Shown here: in pieces, positions 11,611-23,947 of the stretch | Position numbering within the stretch: the stretch's first letter is position 1 | Layout of the letters: each line of letters opens with the position of its first letter | Assembly: GCA_007644065.1 (NCBI GenBank) | Contig: VJWN01000007.1 | Coordinates: 1,736,001-1,800,000 of the forward strand | Reading direction: 5' to 3' | Origin: Margaritispora aquatica | Taxonomy: Eukaryota > Ascomycota > Leotiomycetes > Helotiales > Discinellaceae | Length of the DNA stretch: 64,000 nucleotides | The notes under the pieces: generated by a model | Databases searched by the model: none | Told to the model about the DNA's origin: nothing | What the model saw: the letters and a program-made list of their open reading frames with translations, nothing else | Position numbers and translations under genes: made by a program

Positions 11611-14096
11611 CTACCACTCGAGAGGCTCCTTAACCTCTTCACCGCGATTAGTCTTTGGGACTGGCATGGCCTTCGCAGCTAATCTACCATTCTTTCCACG
11701 TTTAAGATAAGCAGAACCGTTCAACCAAGGGGTATCTCTGGTCATCTTGGCCTCGAAGGTCGAGATCTTGTCTTCCATTTGCATGGTAAGTCCAATGTCA
11801 TCAAGACCATTGACCAAACAGTGTTTCCTGAACTCCTCGACTGGAAACTCGCAGATAGTCTTTCCATTTGCATCCTTGATGAGTTGATTTGGCAAATCAA
11901 CCTCGATTTCTCGGCCAGCCTTTGCCTCCGCTGCAATGGCATCCATATCAGCCTTGTTGGAGATCGCAATTGGCAACATGCCGTTCTTGAATGTGTTGTT
12001 GAAGAAGATATCAGCGTATGATGGTGCGATCACACACTTGATACCGAAATCGAGAAGGGCCCAAGGGGCGTGCTCTCGCGAGCTACCACAGCCGAAATTG
12101 GGGCCAGTCACAACAAGAATCTTGGCTTTCCTGTATGGTTCCTGGTTGAGAACGAATTCTGGCTTTTCTGACCCATCTGGGTTGAATCGAAGAGCAAAGA
12201 AAAGAGCCGAGCCAAGACCAGTACGCTTGATGGTCTTCAAGAACTGCTTAGGAATAATGGCGTCGGTATCAACATTTGCACGCTCAAGTGGTGCAGCGAT
12301 ACCCTTGTAGACCTCGAATTTGGGAAGTCCAGCAGCACTTTGCGACACACTGCTGTTGACTTGCATGCTGTTGTCTACTGGCTCATCACCAATTGCCTCT
12401 TTGGCATCGTCACTACTCTCAACACTCTCATCAACATGGGCCTTGATTTCCATGGGAGGTGGTGTAGCCTTGCGTACTGGAGCATTGTGCTCGGCGAGTT
12501 TCCGGACATCGGTAAGCTTTCCCACAATAGCACATGCTGCAGCGGTAACTGGTGACATCAAATGAGTGCGACCCCCAGCACCTTGTCGTCCTTCGAAATT
12601 TCGGTTAGAAGTACTTGCGCAACGCTCTTGAGGTGCCAAGATATCAGGGTTCATGCCAAGACACATACTGCATCCAGCCTCACGCCACTCGAAACCAGCA
12701 TCAGTGAAGATCTTGTCCAGACCCTCCTCTTCAGCAAGGTCCTTGACAAGACCACTGCCAGGAACGATCATGGCTCGCTTAATGTTCTTGGCAATCTTAT
12801 GTCCCTTGACAATCGATGCAGCTGCTCGGAGATCTTCAATACGACCGTTTGTGCATGAACCGATGAACACCTTGTCAACAACCACATCTTCCATGGGCGT
12901 ACCAGCAGTAAGGCCCATGTACTCGAGCATACGGCGAGCTGCAGCTTGCTTCTCGGGTGTTGCAAAAGACTCGGGATCTGGAACACTGCCTGTGATTGGT
13001 ACGACATCCTCGGGACTGGTACCCCACGAGACAGTTGGGATGACATCCTTGGCATCTATGAAGACATCGATATCGTACTTTGCTCCAGGATCCGACTTGA
13101 GGCTCTTCCAGTATTTAACAGCCTTGTTCCACTCATCAGAGCCGAATTTTGGTGCAAGTGGTCTGCCCTTAAGATACTCAAATGTAGTCTCGTCTGGAGC
13201 AACCATACCAGCTCTGGCACCACCCTCGATAGACATGTTGCAAATCGACATACGGGCCTCCATGCTCAAACCCTCGATGGTAGAGCCGCAGTACTCAATA
13301 ACCGCACCAGTTCCACCAGCGGTACCAATCTGACCAATTGCGTGGAGAATGACATCTTTCGATGTGACACCAGGTGCGAGCTCACCATCGACTTTTATAC
13401 GCATATTCTTGCTGCGCTTTGTGATGATGGTTTGTGTAGCAAGGACATGCTCGACTTCACTCGTACCGATACCGAATGCCACTGAACCGAAAGCACCATG
13501 TGTTGAGGTATGCGAGTCGCCACACACGACGGTAGTACCAGGAAGTGTGAAGCCTTGCTCGGGTCCGATAATGTGCACAATGCCTTGACGCTTGTCACCA
13601 AGACCGAAGTATGTGATACCAAAGTCCTTGACGTTGTCCTCGAGGGTCATGCATTGGAGTCTAGAGTCTTCCTCTTCAACGAAAGTTTCGATATTTTTAA
13701 GGTTTTTGCGGGAAGTAGTCGGGACATTCTGGAGGGCAAGTTAGCATTTGCCATTGATCCGCGAAGTATTTTTAGATGCAAATACACACATGATCTGTTG
13801 TAGCGAGAGTGCAATCAGGTCTGCGGACTTTTCGGCCAGCGTTCTTCAATCCCTCAAAGGCTTGCTAATGCCCGGTTAGTATGTGGCGATGGTGGGGCAA
13901 CTCGCGAATGACTTACTGGTGAAGTGACTTCGTGAACGAGATGTCTGTCTATATGCAAGTTAGGTTAAGCTGCAGAAACAGGAATTGAACTCTTACCAAT
14001 GTAAAGAAGAATGGTTCCATCAAGTCTCTCATCTACGATATGGTCCTGGAAGACCTTATCGTAGAGAGTTCTTGGGCCAGCTGCGGCTTCTGGCAT
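11611..14096 (-). CDS. leu1: 3-isopropylmalate dehydratase (alpha-IPM isomerase)
   Basis: Catalyses isomerisation of 2- to 3-isopropylmalate, the second specific step of leucine synthesis, using a [4Fe-4S] cluster. Exons are 14096-13997, 13948-13917, 13864-13790 and 13728-11611, giving 774 residues, close to yeast Leu1. The LeuC-like half shows DSHTSTHG, the cluster cysteines in [10 protein letters not shown] and [10 protein letters not shown], and [17 protein letters not shown]. After a charged linker (about residues 430-465) the LeuD-like swivel domain shows [14 protein letters not shown] and [15 protein letters not shown]. Exons 2 and 3 are only 32 and 75 nt, and all three small introns have canonical donors and CTAAC-type branches. 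The N-terminus [14 protein letters not shown] is typical of LeuC. The ORC4 gene lies upstream on the same strand. No perfect CCGG-N2-CCGG Leu3 site was found upstream. Confidence 0.97.
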
Positions 14097-15208
14097 TGTG
14101 TATGTGGATTGTGTATTTAGATGATGGAAAGGCAGAGTCGAGGCAGAGAAAGTAGAAGAAGCTGTATTATGTAGAATTGAAAGAAGAGTTTGGAATGAAT
14201 TGGAAAATGGAAGTTGAGAGTTTATGAAGAGTTTCTTGATCTTGTGCGGGGGAGAGAGGATGAGGTTCAATAAAAAGCAGAACCCCAGCTGGTCAGGAAA
14301 CTGGAATGAGGGATTCGTGAATCCGATGTCGGCTCCGATGCAGGGTGCGGACGGTGGGGCGGTGCGGGGCGAGAATGCGGGCAGCCAATGACCGCGCTGG
14401 GATTTGAATAAGTGAAAGAATGCCGATCAGGAAAGAGCCACCCAAAAGACCCGAATAGAACATCTGCATATATCTGCATAAAATTTCAAATATGGGACGT
14501 TTTTATACATCCATTGCCTATCTTTTACTCTCTTTGGTACGTAAGCTGTGGGGTCAGATTCACGAATGAGGAAGGCGCAGGAACATGTATTTGCCGGTCC
14601 CGTAGAGGCAAGAAAGATGGGCATATTAAGTTAGGCGAGTTCTCTATTGCTAGAGTAGGAGATAGACATAAAGTAAGGCGGGTAGGTAATCCAGGTAATT
14701 GTCTTGAGCATCGTAGCTGTTTCCAGATCGCTAAGATAATTATAAGTATTCTCTATACGTCAATAAGTCATAGTGCCAAGTGAATTACTTCATTCCAACA
14801 AGTGAAGTTTCAAACAGCAAATCCATTACAAGCTGATCGGAGAAAAGCTCAAAGGACTACGCGGTACAATTAATTACTGATCATGTAAGTTATCTCTTTC
14901 TGTATAGTCAATCTTCTATACTAATTATTCACTTACAATTGTTGTATTGACAGAGTGGACTGATTCCGACTTAAGGGGCATAAGCGAGTACATCAACAAA
15001 GTCAACTAAACTCACCAGGGGTACAATCACTCAGTATTATTCCCTCAGGAACTACCTAGTACACAATCATACACCAATCCTTATGTTCCTTGCCCTTGCA
15101 ATTCAGATTTGAAACCAACTCCAACATATCAGGAAGTTGCAGTGTTCGTTAGCACAGAAGACTCGAACCCTAGAAAGGGCATCGCGACAACCAATACATA
15201 TCTCATAA
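14097..15208. other. LEU1 promoter and ORC4 3' flank
   Basis: About 1.1 kb. The first 400 nt upstream of the LEU1 ATG are locally GC-rich (about 14320-14400). A half-matching Leu3-like element CCGGTCCCGT lies near 14593 but is one base off the core. No other feature was seen. Confidence 0.5.
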
Positions 15209-18122
15209 TCAAATCTCCCTACACCACTTCGCCATAACCGTACTCAAACCTTCCACACTCCCCGTAATCTCCTCCAGACCAACATCAACCTTCCACATAC
15301 GTCCACCAGCACCAAAATCCCTCGCCGCACCACCGCCTCCAATACCCGCCGGAACCAGTAATCCATAATCCGCCAACCTCTCCCAGGCACCAAGTGCGAC
15401 ATCTCGTCCCCATACCTTAGCACTGGATCCCAGCGCCGCAACGCCCGTGCTCGATGTTTGGATCTTATGCCTCGATGTCAGGGAGCTGTACTCGTCGTAG
15501 GCCATGGCGAAGTTGCACGTGTCGGTGTCTTGGATAATGTCTAGACGTGCTGCAGCTATTAGGAGGGCTATTTCTAGTTCCGCGAGACCTTGGAGGAGCT
15601 GAAGCTTAGAGTCGGGTGCAGAGAGGGACTGGTGGGCGTGGAAGTCTTTGCCTGTGAGTGGGAAGTTGGTCGTGGAGATGTTCGCTAGTGGAAGTATGCA
15701 GGATGTGAAGAATGCTGGGGCGGACTTTGATTTGTAGAATTGTGATTGGATGTGGTGTTTGAAGATCTCGTCGCTTTTGTACAAATCCTACACTATGTTA
15801 GTTTTGTCAGACCACTAGCCCCGGATCTTTCAAACATACCTCAATCATATTCTGCCAGCATGCCATGAACTTGTCCCGATTTTCATCATTTGTATTATCA
15901 GCTTCAGTACCGATCTCATCAATACCAGTCGTGAGACCTTCTCTACAGATCTCCCAGAAGGCAGGCAGGCTTCGAGGTAACGACAGATGAACATAACGAT
16001 GACTGAATCGACTTTTCACTCGCTTCTCAAGACTTTCTACCACATCGACATGAGTAGTGAGACCTAGGACAACGATCGGGGCCTTTCTAGCTTGCGCAAT
16101 ATCGAACAAATTGTAGAGCAATGTTTGACGAGAATGCGTTGTGAACAGGTCAAATTCGTCTAGGATGAATATGACAGACTTGGCAGTCTGATCTGCATTT
16201 GACTCAGACATTTCAGAAGGATGAGATAGCAGAGCAAGCAGGGAAGCGAGTGTATCAGCATAGTTACTCTGTCAAAACGTTAGTAAAGGCACTAAAAGAT
16301 GATAGTAAATGTTTGTACCTTTCCATTAGTCTCATCCTCAACCTCCATCTCACGCCCAAGCTGTCTCCAAATCTCCTTCAGAGCCAACTTGTCATCGGTA
16401 TGAATGAAGCCATTCAGACGCACGACGTGAAAATTCTCCCTGTGGTTCGGAGACAGGTCTGAGATGACTTGCTCTACCAGCTTAGCAACATTAGCATACG
16501 AATCTACTTGAAAATAACAAACTTACAGTTGTCTTTCCAGAGCCTCTTGCTCCGATAACCAACATGGAGTTTCCTTCGCCGGCAACGATCGTCTGCTCGA
16601 CAACTTGATAAACTTTTTGCATCTCATCATCCTGGCCGATGAGTTTGATTCGTTTTTGCCCTGTCAACCTGTCCAAGACCACTCTCTGCATAGATCCAAG
16701 ATAAGTATCGAAACCATCAATATCAGGTAACTTGCGTGAAAGCTTGATCTTCTCGGACTCACCCTTGGTCGACAATGCTTCCACTGGTTTGCAGTCTTGA
16801 CAGAACCAATCGTCTTCAGGAACATCTGTCATATCCGAGCAGTTCAGATGAATACCATTATCACAGCCGCTACATAGAATCATTGGATTCTTTTTCGTAG
16901 ACTTGAGGGTTGCACAGATTCCACATGAGATATCATCTGATTTAGTAGTGCATTCTGGACATAGCCATGTCCCCTTGGGCACTTTTCTCAAATTCGAGCA
17001 TTTCATATGTGCTCCGTTGGCGCATTCATCACAAAGTAGCATTGGATTATTGTCCTCGGAGTGAAGTTCTGAGCAGACGGTGCAAGCAACATCGTCTTCA
17101 TCTCCATCCTCAGTACTATCACTTTGATCCTCGACCTGTATTACTACACCAACTTCATCTGATGGTTCTGAAATTTCAGACTCTTCACCGTTCGGAACAT
17201 TTTCCGAACGCTCGATTATCTTGTTTTTGATAGACTTCTTTGCACTTGCAGAGTCCGGAATATCCTTGAATCCCAGATCCAATTCCTCAAATTCTGCAAA
17301 TACCACACTTTTCCTCGGTCTTCCCCTCTTCTTCTTGGTAGGCGTCAATGCACTTTTCAGCTCTTGTGTGGAGCCTGGCACAGCAAGTTGGTCTCGTGCT
17401 GGTCTTCCAGGTTTCCGCGCAGTCGACGGAGCTTTTGAGACAGACATTGGGTTCGGTGGTACGCCTTCTTTCCTTATCCTGCGATCATCTTTCCTACTAA
17501 GTGTTGCTGCGTCTTCTGCCTCATCCTCAGTCTCATCCTCTTCCTTCTCTGCCATCATCTTCTCCCTCGTAGCTTTATTCGACAATTGCTTTGCTTGCTT
17601 CAAGATGTCCGACTTCCGTGGTCGTCCTCGCTTTCGTTTAGGAATATCTGGGCTTGGCTGTCGTACAGCAGGCTTCTGTTTATCAGGACTAGATGCAGGC
17701 TGCTTGCTTGCGCTTCCTTTGCCCTTTGTAGAATATGTCTTCTTAACACTCTGCGGGGCTTTCGTCTTTGTTGAGACACTTCTATTCAGCAACCTTCTCT
17801 CCTCTTCCGGCGAACTCGGCACATCAAAGATATCCTTCACGGGCTTTTTCGCGCGCGGTGTGGTCACTTCATCATCTGCCAACTCATCCTCGTCCTTCTC
17901 AGCACTTCCATTCTCCTTGCCTCCCTGTTGGTAGCCCAGCAAGCCTCCAACTTTCTGTCGGATTGATCCGAATACCGATCCTTTTGCTGACGATGGTATT
18001 GCCGAGTTGGCCTTCTTCCGCTTCGCAGTAGACAATGGTGTCTGTTCGACTTCCGAGGCCAGCTCATCTTCTTGGTCGAATTCCGCTCTGCTCCGTTTGC
18101 GGGTTACTTTTCGTGTAGACAT
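15209..18122 (-). CDS. orc4: Origin recognition complex subunit 4 with AT-hooks and two PHD fingers
   Basis: Nuclear AAA+ subunit of the origin recognition complex, which marks replication origins and loads MCM. Exons 18122-16527, 16480-16319, 16268-15840 and 15787-15209 give 921 residues. The C-terminal ATPase shows Walker A GARGSGKTT (524-532, ending at the first intron) and Walker B VIFILDEFD, followed by the ORC4 winged-helix region. The N-terminal half is unusual: three AT-hook cores (GRPR at 166-169, GRPA at 239-242, GRPR at 267-270) in a basic, disordered tail, then two C4HC3 PHD fingers (Cys347-Cys391 and Cys400-Cys444). Fission yeast Orc4 also carries AT-hooks that bind AT-rich origins; PHD fingers usually read histone H3 tails. 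This Orc4 may thus read both DNA and chromatin (inference). All splice joins keep phase. A cluster of G1/S-type motifs lies 133-160 nt upstream of the ATG. Confidence 0.94.
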
Positions 18123-19063
18123 TATTGCGATCGACTGAAACGTTGCAGGAGCAAGTTAGGTAGCGATTATCACGACAATTGTCATGTTGTGCAGCCTGTT
18201 CGTCGTGCAACTCGAGGTTGTGAGGTGGGCAAGCTTTGAGGTCGAAAGTGCGATACGCGTCTGGGCGCCAAAAGTCGCGAAATGTCTCGATAGATCAAAT
18301 CGTCACATGACCATGCACATGTTTACTACACCTCAGTTAAGGTAGGTGGGTAATAAGGGGTGCTCTTTTTCCTCGCACAAAACCGCGGTGGTTAGAAGAT
18401 GGGAGAGGCTTTTGGTCCATCTAGAGATCAAGTTGCATGCCTAATCATAACCTGCGATCTTATTGTTTTGATACAAGACATAATACTGTAGGTAAAGAGT
18501 GGATCTTCAAGAAGCGAGTATGAAAGGGGCAACGGCCCAGCAAGCATGATATTCTTCTGCCACTCACTTCTATCTAAAAGATGTTGACTATGAAGAGATA
18601 GTTCCGTTACAACACCTTCCTTGGTCTTTTCTCCCCCACGCCTTTGACAATGAAGTTACATTTTAATAAAATAAAAAGATGTGACACTAGAAGCATACCA
18701 ACAGTTCTCACAATATTTACTCTTGGGACTTATCTTTCCACTTTGAACTATTCATGTTATGGTATCCTCATGACAACTCAATGTTCCCATATCTCTATGC
18801 ATAGATATCAATGTTCCAATTGAAGTTCTCGCGTGCACGTATGTCGTCGCCCAAGAGTCCGAATTGGTATCCCTCAAGGCTTCTGCTTATGAAATTCGTC
18901 GAGGTAATGAGAACTGTTAGTCGCCGGCTGACTCCAGTAGAAGTTTCCCATTATCTTACTCTCAGGCAGCTTGAGACTGTTCGGATGAATCTGCGGCTCT
19001 TTGTACCAAGCAAGTAACCGCTTCCTTGGACAAAGAGGGGAATTGCTTCCACGACGGTTGCAG
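18123..19063. other. orc4 promoter region and 2EXR 3' flank
   Basis: About 940 nt. The left 200 nt hold the orc4 core promoter, annotated separately. The rest is AT-rich with short domain-free frames, such as 18811-19017 plus. Confidence 0.5.
18255..18282 (-). promoter_or_regulatory. G1/S-type promoter cluster (MCB, E2F-like and SCB-like) of orc4
   Basis: Within 28 nt, 133-160 nt upstream of the orc4 ATG, lie ACGCGT (18255-18260, the MluI cell-cycle box bound by MBF), GCGCCAAAA (18265-18273, an E2F-type TTTTGGCGC on the minus strand) and CGCGAAA (18276-18282, an SCB-type core). Such elements drive late-G1 transcription of replication genes in fungi. Function here is inferred from motif, clustering and gene identity. 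Confidence 0.6.
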
Positions 19064-19911
19064 TTAGCACTGAGCCCCAGTGTTTTGAGCTGCAGAAAGG
19101 TTTTGATATGCTCGAAACAGTGAGGTCAGTGGATCAGCGTTCGGATCGATGGATGTATTTTTCTTGGACTCTCGTATCTCTAGATGCTGGATCTGGTTTT
19201 GGGCTGGAAGAGCTCGCTGAATGTGGTGGAGCCACGAGGGGAAAAGCTGATGATAACTAGGGTAGATGATAGGAGGGTCTGAAAAGTAGACAGTGTCTTG
19301 TGAAGCATTGATCCAGAAAGACCTTGGACGATAGAACTTCCATCCACTGCGCGGCCCAGTCCGGTAGAACAATGCACCCACCGCATCCTCAAAGAATAGA
19401 ACATTGTGGTGGAGGAAGTTCTCTACTCGACTCTTGCGGTTGATGTGTAAGGTAACGGGAGGCTTTGCTTCTTGAAACATCAGTGCCGCGATATGGCACC
19501 CAGCTCTTTTGTCAACAACTTTCGAAGAACAAGGATCCCTAACGTTCCCTAATTGAATGTAGTAGTCTCTGTATACTTTATGACCAAATCATGCTAACGC
19601 GAAATCGGAGTTGAGTCTGCTTTCTGTCCATGGAGTTGGGGAGTGAAACACTTCAAAGTTGAGCTCGAGATGACGGCCGTCTGGGAAAGCACCTCGCTAC
19701 TATATATCCGTCAGCAGCAATCAGAAGTTGTATGCAACTCCCTGAGAACAGTGAAGAGTTAGAATGGTACAATTTGAACCCTGAGCTTCATAGGTAATTT
19801 CTGGAATAGGCTAGATTCTTCGTCTGGCTCTTCCTTCTCTACTTTGACAACTTCGCCGGAAGAGAGGCGACAGGCATCTGCCTTTGCCACTGACTTGGTC
19901 TCAACAACCAT
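19064..19911 (-). CDS. 2EXR-domain protein, function unknown
   Basis: Three-exon model: 19911-19771, 19696-19599 and 19538-19064, giving 237 residues. The fungal 2EXR fold is indicated by LFQKLPMKLRVQI at the end of exon 1 (the family's F-x-x-LP-x-E/K-LR-x-x-IW start), by LHINRKSR (family L-H-x-NRESR) and by a late DTVYFSDPP. Introns at 19697-19770 (GTACCA...TAG) and 19539-19598 (GTTAGC...TTAG) restore one frame, but their donors are weak; without the second intron a stop interrupts the frame. These proteins are numerous in Pezizomycotina, and their molecular role is unknown. The gene could be intact with weak introns, or a decaying copy. Confidence 0.6.
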
Positions 19912-22900
19912 TCTGAGTATGTCGGGCAGAATTCGAGGAAAGTGACAGAGAATGGAGTCCAGCTAGGAGAAGTTTGGCCATGATAGATATAGCAGACGTG
20001 AACAAAACCAATGTGTAATCATAGCTGGGCTCGAAGACTTGGACATCAAGTTCTTGAAAAAGTAACATCACATTCATTTTAAAATTACCCAGCTTTGGCA
20101 GCTCCAATGATTTCTTTGAGCCTGTAACGTTCTGGTCGCAAAAATTTGATATGCAGTAAAATTCAAGAGCCAAGTAAACTCTGAACGAGCAACAAAAGGA
20201 CATAAAGTAAAAAACTTGATCCACATATCTGATCTCACCTTTGTCACAGTAGTCCTTTTGGCCTGAAAGAGTTGTGCTTTAGGCAATATAGTAGAGTGTA
20301 TAAGATGTGTGCAGGTGTTAGATATTCCTTGTGACAAGCCACTGGACAGTGTATCAAGACATCTAATAGACTGGATATTTCGATAGTGTGTTTCGCAATG
20401 ACACTCTCTTGAATCTTGATCTTCAAGCGAATTGAGGACCACAGCTGTGTAGAATGGCTCGCGTTCGTTCGTGGCTGAAAGATACACAGATGCCTATTGA
20501 CAAAGTTAGTTCGCGTCGACCTTAGTCAGGCAACAATCAAATCTAAATCCTAAACAATCATTGAGGTTATACCTGCATGAAGCTATGCACCAATGCGGAT
20601 CAATCAATATTCTTACCGCTCGTTCCTGAGGCTGGCCCGTGGTCTTAGTCTTCGGGAGAAAGAAAAGGCTGAATGCCAGACCTAGATAGCCTAGACTACT
20701 GATCGCATTGATGAAGTCATGGAATTACCCCATTGACTTCGAAGATTATGTTTCCATACGCACAATGTCGAACACAGTCTGCTGGTTAAAGACTATGCAG
20801 TGGCGAGTTCTGAATCCTGAAGACAAAAGCTACTCACTTCCTCAACACCTGATGCGACACGGATTGCTGCTCAAGCCTGCGTGGTTAGAAAGATGTTTCG
20901 AGTTGGCGAGCATGTTGTGCAACCCTTTTTGTCCAACGCGGAGGTTTCCTGATGCGCGAGAGGCTCTAAACTTGCGTCTGATCCTGCTCAAATCGTCTAC
21001 ATCCATCACAAGTTCATAGCGGATTCCACGTACCCGTCTTCGAAGGACGTGTTGACTGTGGGGTTGTAATCCCCGAGTTCGATCGCCTGGGTATCTTGGA
21101 GACAATCCAATCTGCTCCTTTAGATCTCTTGTCTAGTATCTGGTGATTAAGTATCTACAGTGCACTGTGTGTGGGGAGCTGAGAAGATGAGGCGTGGTGA
21201 TTGTTGGATGGTGGATGGGCTCTGCCGTGTTACTGCTGCTACGGCTGTGATGTGTGTTGTACACTTGCAATTTGCCTTGACAGCTCCAAAAGAATACACT
21301 TGAATTAGAAACGTCATGTTGTGAGAAGGGAATCACGGAATAGTCATCAGCGAGCTTCACATGGCGTCCTGAATGTAACTGTGCGCATGAATATGGATTT
21401 TGGGTTTGCCTCCGGGATACACTGCATACATATATCGGAAATATGTATATTCAGCACGAATGGTCCGGAAGGCATCTTTCTTGTATGCAGATATGTTGTG
21501 CCGTTAACTCTATTGAAATTCGATGACGGTCGAAGTGTCTTGGAACACGGAAGACTATTGCGTGTAGGTCACAACAACATCAATGTACATCATCAGCGGC
21601 ATCATTTTGGACTGAGACTGATCGGATGTGAGACTCGTGATTGACATCTCTCGGACAATCGATAACAGGCACAGACAGACTTTGTGCCCCTTTTGAGCCT
21701 TCTTTCACTTGGCGGGAAATATATCGCACGTGATAAATATTCCTAGTATTGTCGTTGAGAAGTGGAGATGAGGCGGGGTTGATGATCGACGATGGCGTCG
21801 AACCATTGGAGAAATTGCGCAAGCGAGACATATCTCCGTTAGAGTCTTGCGGCAGTCGTGGCTCGTGAAAGATTTTTGATATCTGTCCTCAGTATTTGCC
21901 CAGATCATGAGATCTTACTTCTGGAACACGGATTGTGGCCCAATATCAACGTTCGAAGCCGCTGCAGTTCTCAGGGGCGTGAGACAGCAGCGTTAGTCTT
22001 CTGATCGATTGTTTGTTCCTTGCAGTAACCTTCCATAACAAGAGCTTCATGTTGAGTTGTGCAATCTTATCCAAAGGATTTAATCCGCTCAATATTCGTC
22101 CGGATTCGGGTGGCGAGATGAGACATCTTCAGGCTATACATGCATTCTCAGACTTCCTGAAACTGAAACAAGAATTGACGACGTGTTTGCCAAACACAGG
22201 TTGGCAACTTTTGCCGTGTATGAGAAAGCATCATCTTATATGGCTGACGCATATCGAACGATGTTCTGATGGAAATATCAACAATTCATCCATCAAACAT
22301 ATGATACATTTGAGCTTTTTCAGACGACTTGCTTCACTTGATGTGTTCGTCCAAATTCGAGCTCCTGCCTAGGCTATTTGTTTTGTTGTAAGTGTATCTA
22401 GTAGAGTCTTTCAGGGTTGCTGGTAAATCTGCCCTAATATCCATATGAGGTCATGTTAAGACTACGCTCACAATTGCAGTCTATCAGACAATGATTCAAC
22501 AGCAATCTTGTGATACGAGTGAGCCGTGATCCTTCTCGTGGCTGTGGTAATGTGGTAATGTGGTAATCATGATGTGCTTGAGGATTCGACAGAGATATTA
22601 TTATTGAGCCACAGGTTGGAAATCCCGACAGGAGACTTAACTACAAAGGGATAAAGCTCGGCAACGGGACGGGTTTATATATAGATCTATCTCAACTACA
22701 CAAAGTGCGAGTACGGGTTTGGACTAGGGGATCCGGTACGAGTTTTGATATATACACGACGATTGGATGTTGTAGGGAAATGCTCTTGTATGTATTATAT
22801 AAAAGTGAGTATTCTTAGTTGAGCATTTGTTTATGGAGTGAGAATCTCATAACACAACAATACCATTTTTGAATGCGAAAGTTACTTGGCGTTAGGTGTA

Positions 22901-23947
22901 ACTGGTTCCAGTCCTATATCTGAAACACCGTGGCTGTCGCAACCATTGGATTGTCATTCAAAGTCATGCACCACCTGCATCTTGAGCTGAAAAGGTCCAT
23001 CCTCAAGTCTCGAGAGCACCTCGGAGAAGTTACCATAATCTATATCATGACCCGAGGTCGAGATGTGAATTGACTGGTAAGATTATAGGAGACTTGCAGT
23101 GGAAAAAAGTGATTTGGAAGGAGGACATCGATCACAAGCATTTATTTGGCAGCTCTGTCAATTTGGGCTGCAGACCTGGCGTACGCATCGTTCCCCACTG
23201 AGAAACAATCTAGATGGATGATGATCCAATCCAATCCAGCGACGGTGACGGTGACGGCCAAACCGATCAGCCTCAGCCCCATACTGTCATGCTGATGCGA
23301 GTGATCTACCAACGAAAAACCGAAAAGAATTCGAGGCAAAATTTATATATACCACCAAATCGAGTTACACTAGTTTACCTAATCGATCGCCATAGATAGA
23401 TAGGTATTGACGAGAAATGTACAATGTGCAATGTGTAATCACACAATAATGTGTTAATTAAAACGTGCACATTCATGTGATTCGAGTATAGATACAGACG
23501 GTCAGATCTAACCTTTTGCTTTGCGGTTGGTTTGATTCCCAACACAGCACAGCACAACATCCCAGTCATTACTTAAGCCAGGACCAGCTTGGAGCACTTT
23601 CAAGGCCAGGACCTGAGGGTTTGACCGGTTGAGGGAAAGAGAAGTGGAGGAGATCGCCTCGTCTAGTTTAGCTTCAAAATCCCCTTCCCCCCCCCTGCCT
23701 GCAACTTGGCGTGCCCTACAATTCTCCTGTCTGGTGTGAACCGTGCTTTGCTTAGGACCCTCGAATCAGACCTATTCATGTTTAACGTCGCGGGATCGCA
23801 TCTTTTCTCCTTCATGTTCTGACTCGCTCATCTATTAATCACAACTTCGAGGGGCTACAGCATACCAGTGTTGCTGAGAATAAAGGGGACATACGGTCGC
23901 TAGCATTTCAATATACCCCCCCCAACACGACTTGATCTCTATCCACG
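19912..23947. other. Four-kilobase gene-free stretch
   Basis: No gene could be supported over about 4.0 kb. Frames of up to 137 codons exist (20074-20487 minus, 20708-21019 plus, 22013-22372 plus), but none has a domain I recognise or a convincing splice chain. An 8-nt unit TGTGGTAA is repeated three times at about 22543-22566. The right end, rich in C runs near 23686-23696 and 23917-23925, is probably the leader of the RhoGAP gene at 23948. Confidence 0.55.

Noticed and set aside
12653..13333. 226-codon frame antisense to leu1
   Set aside because: Shadow of the strongly biased leu1 coding strand; no independent motif.
14590..14605. Possible Leu3 site upstream of leu1 (CCGGTCCCGT)
   Set aside because: One base off the CCG-N4-CGG core and about 500 nt from the ATG; too weak alone.
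17221..17934. 237-codon frame antisense to orc4
   Set aside because: Ser/Phe/Leu-rich mirror of the Lys/Glu/Ser-rich Orc4 tail; no domain.
20074..20487. 137-codon minus-strand frame with several Cys and His
   Set aside because: No zinc-finger spacing that fits a family and no splice chain linking it to neighbours.
21030..21100. tRNA-like hairpin with a 7-nt loop (GGGG-TTGTAAT-CCCC) and a following GTTCGATC
   Set aside because: No T-stem, D-arm or acceptor pairing could be made; chance resemblance.
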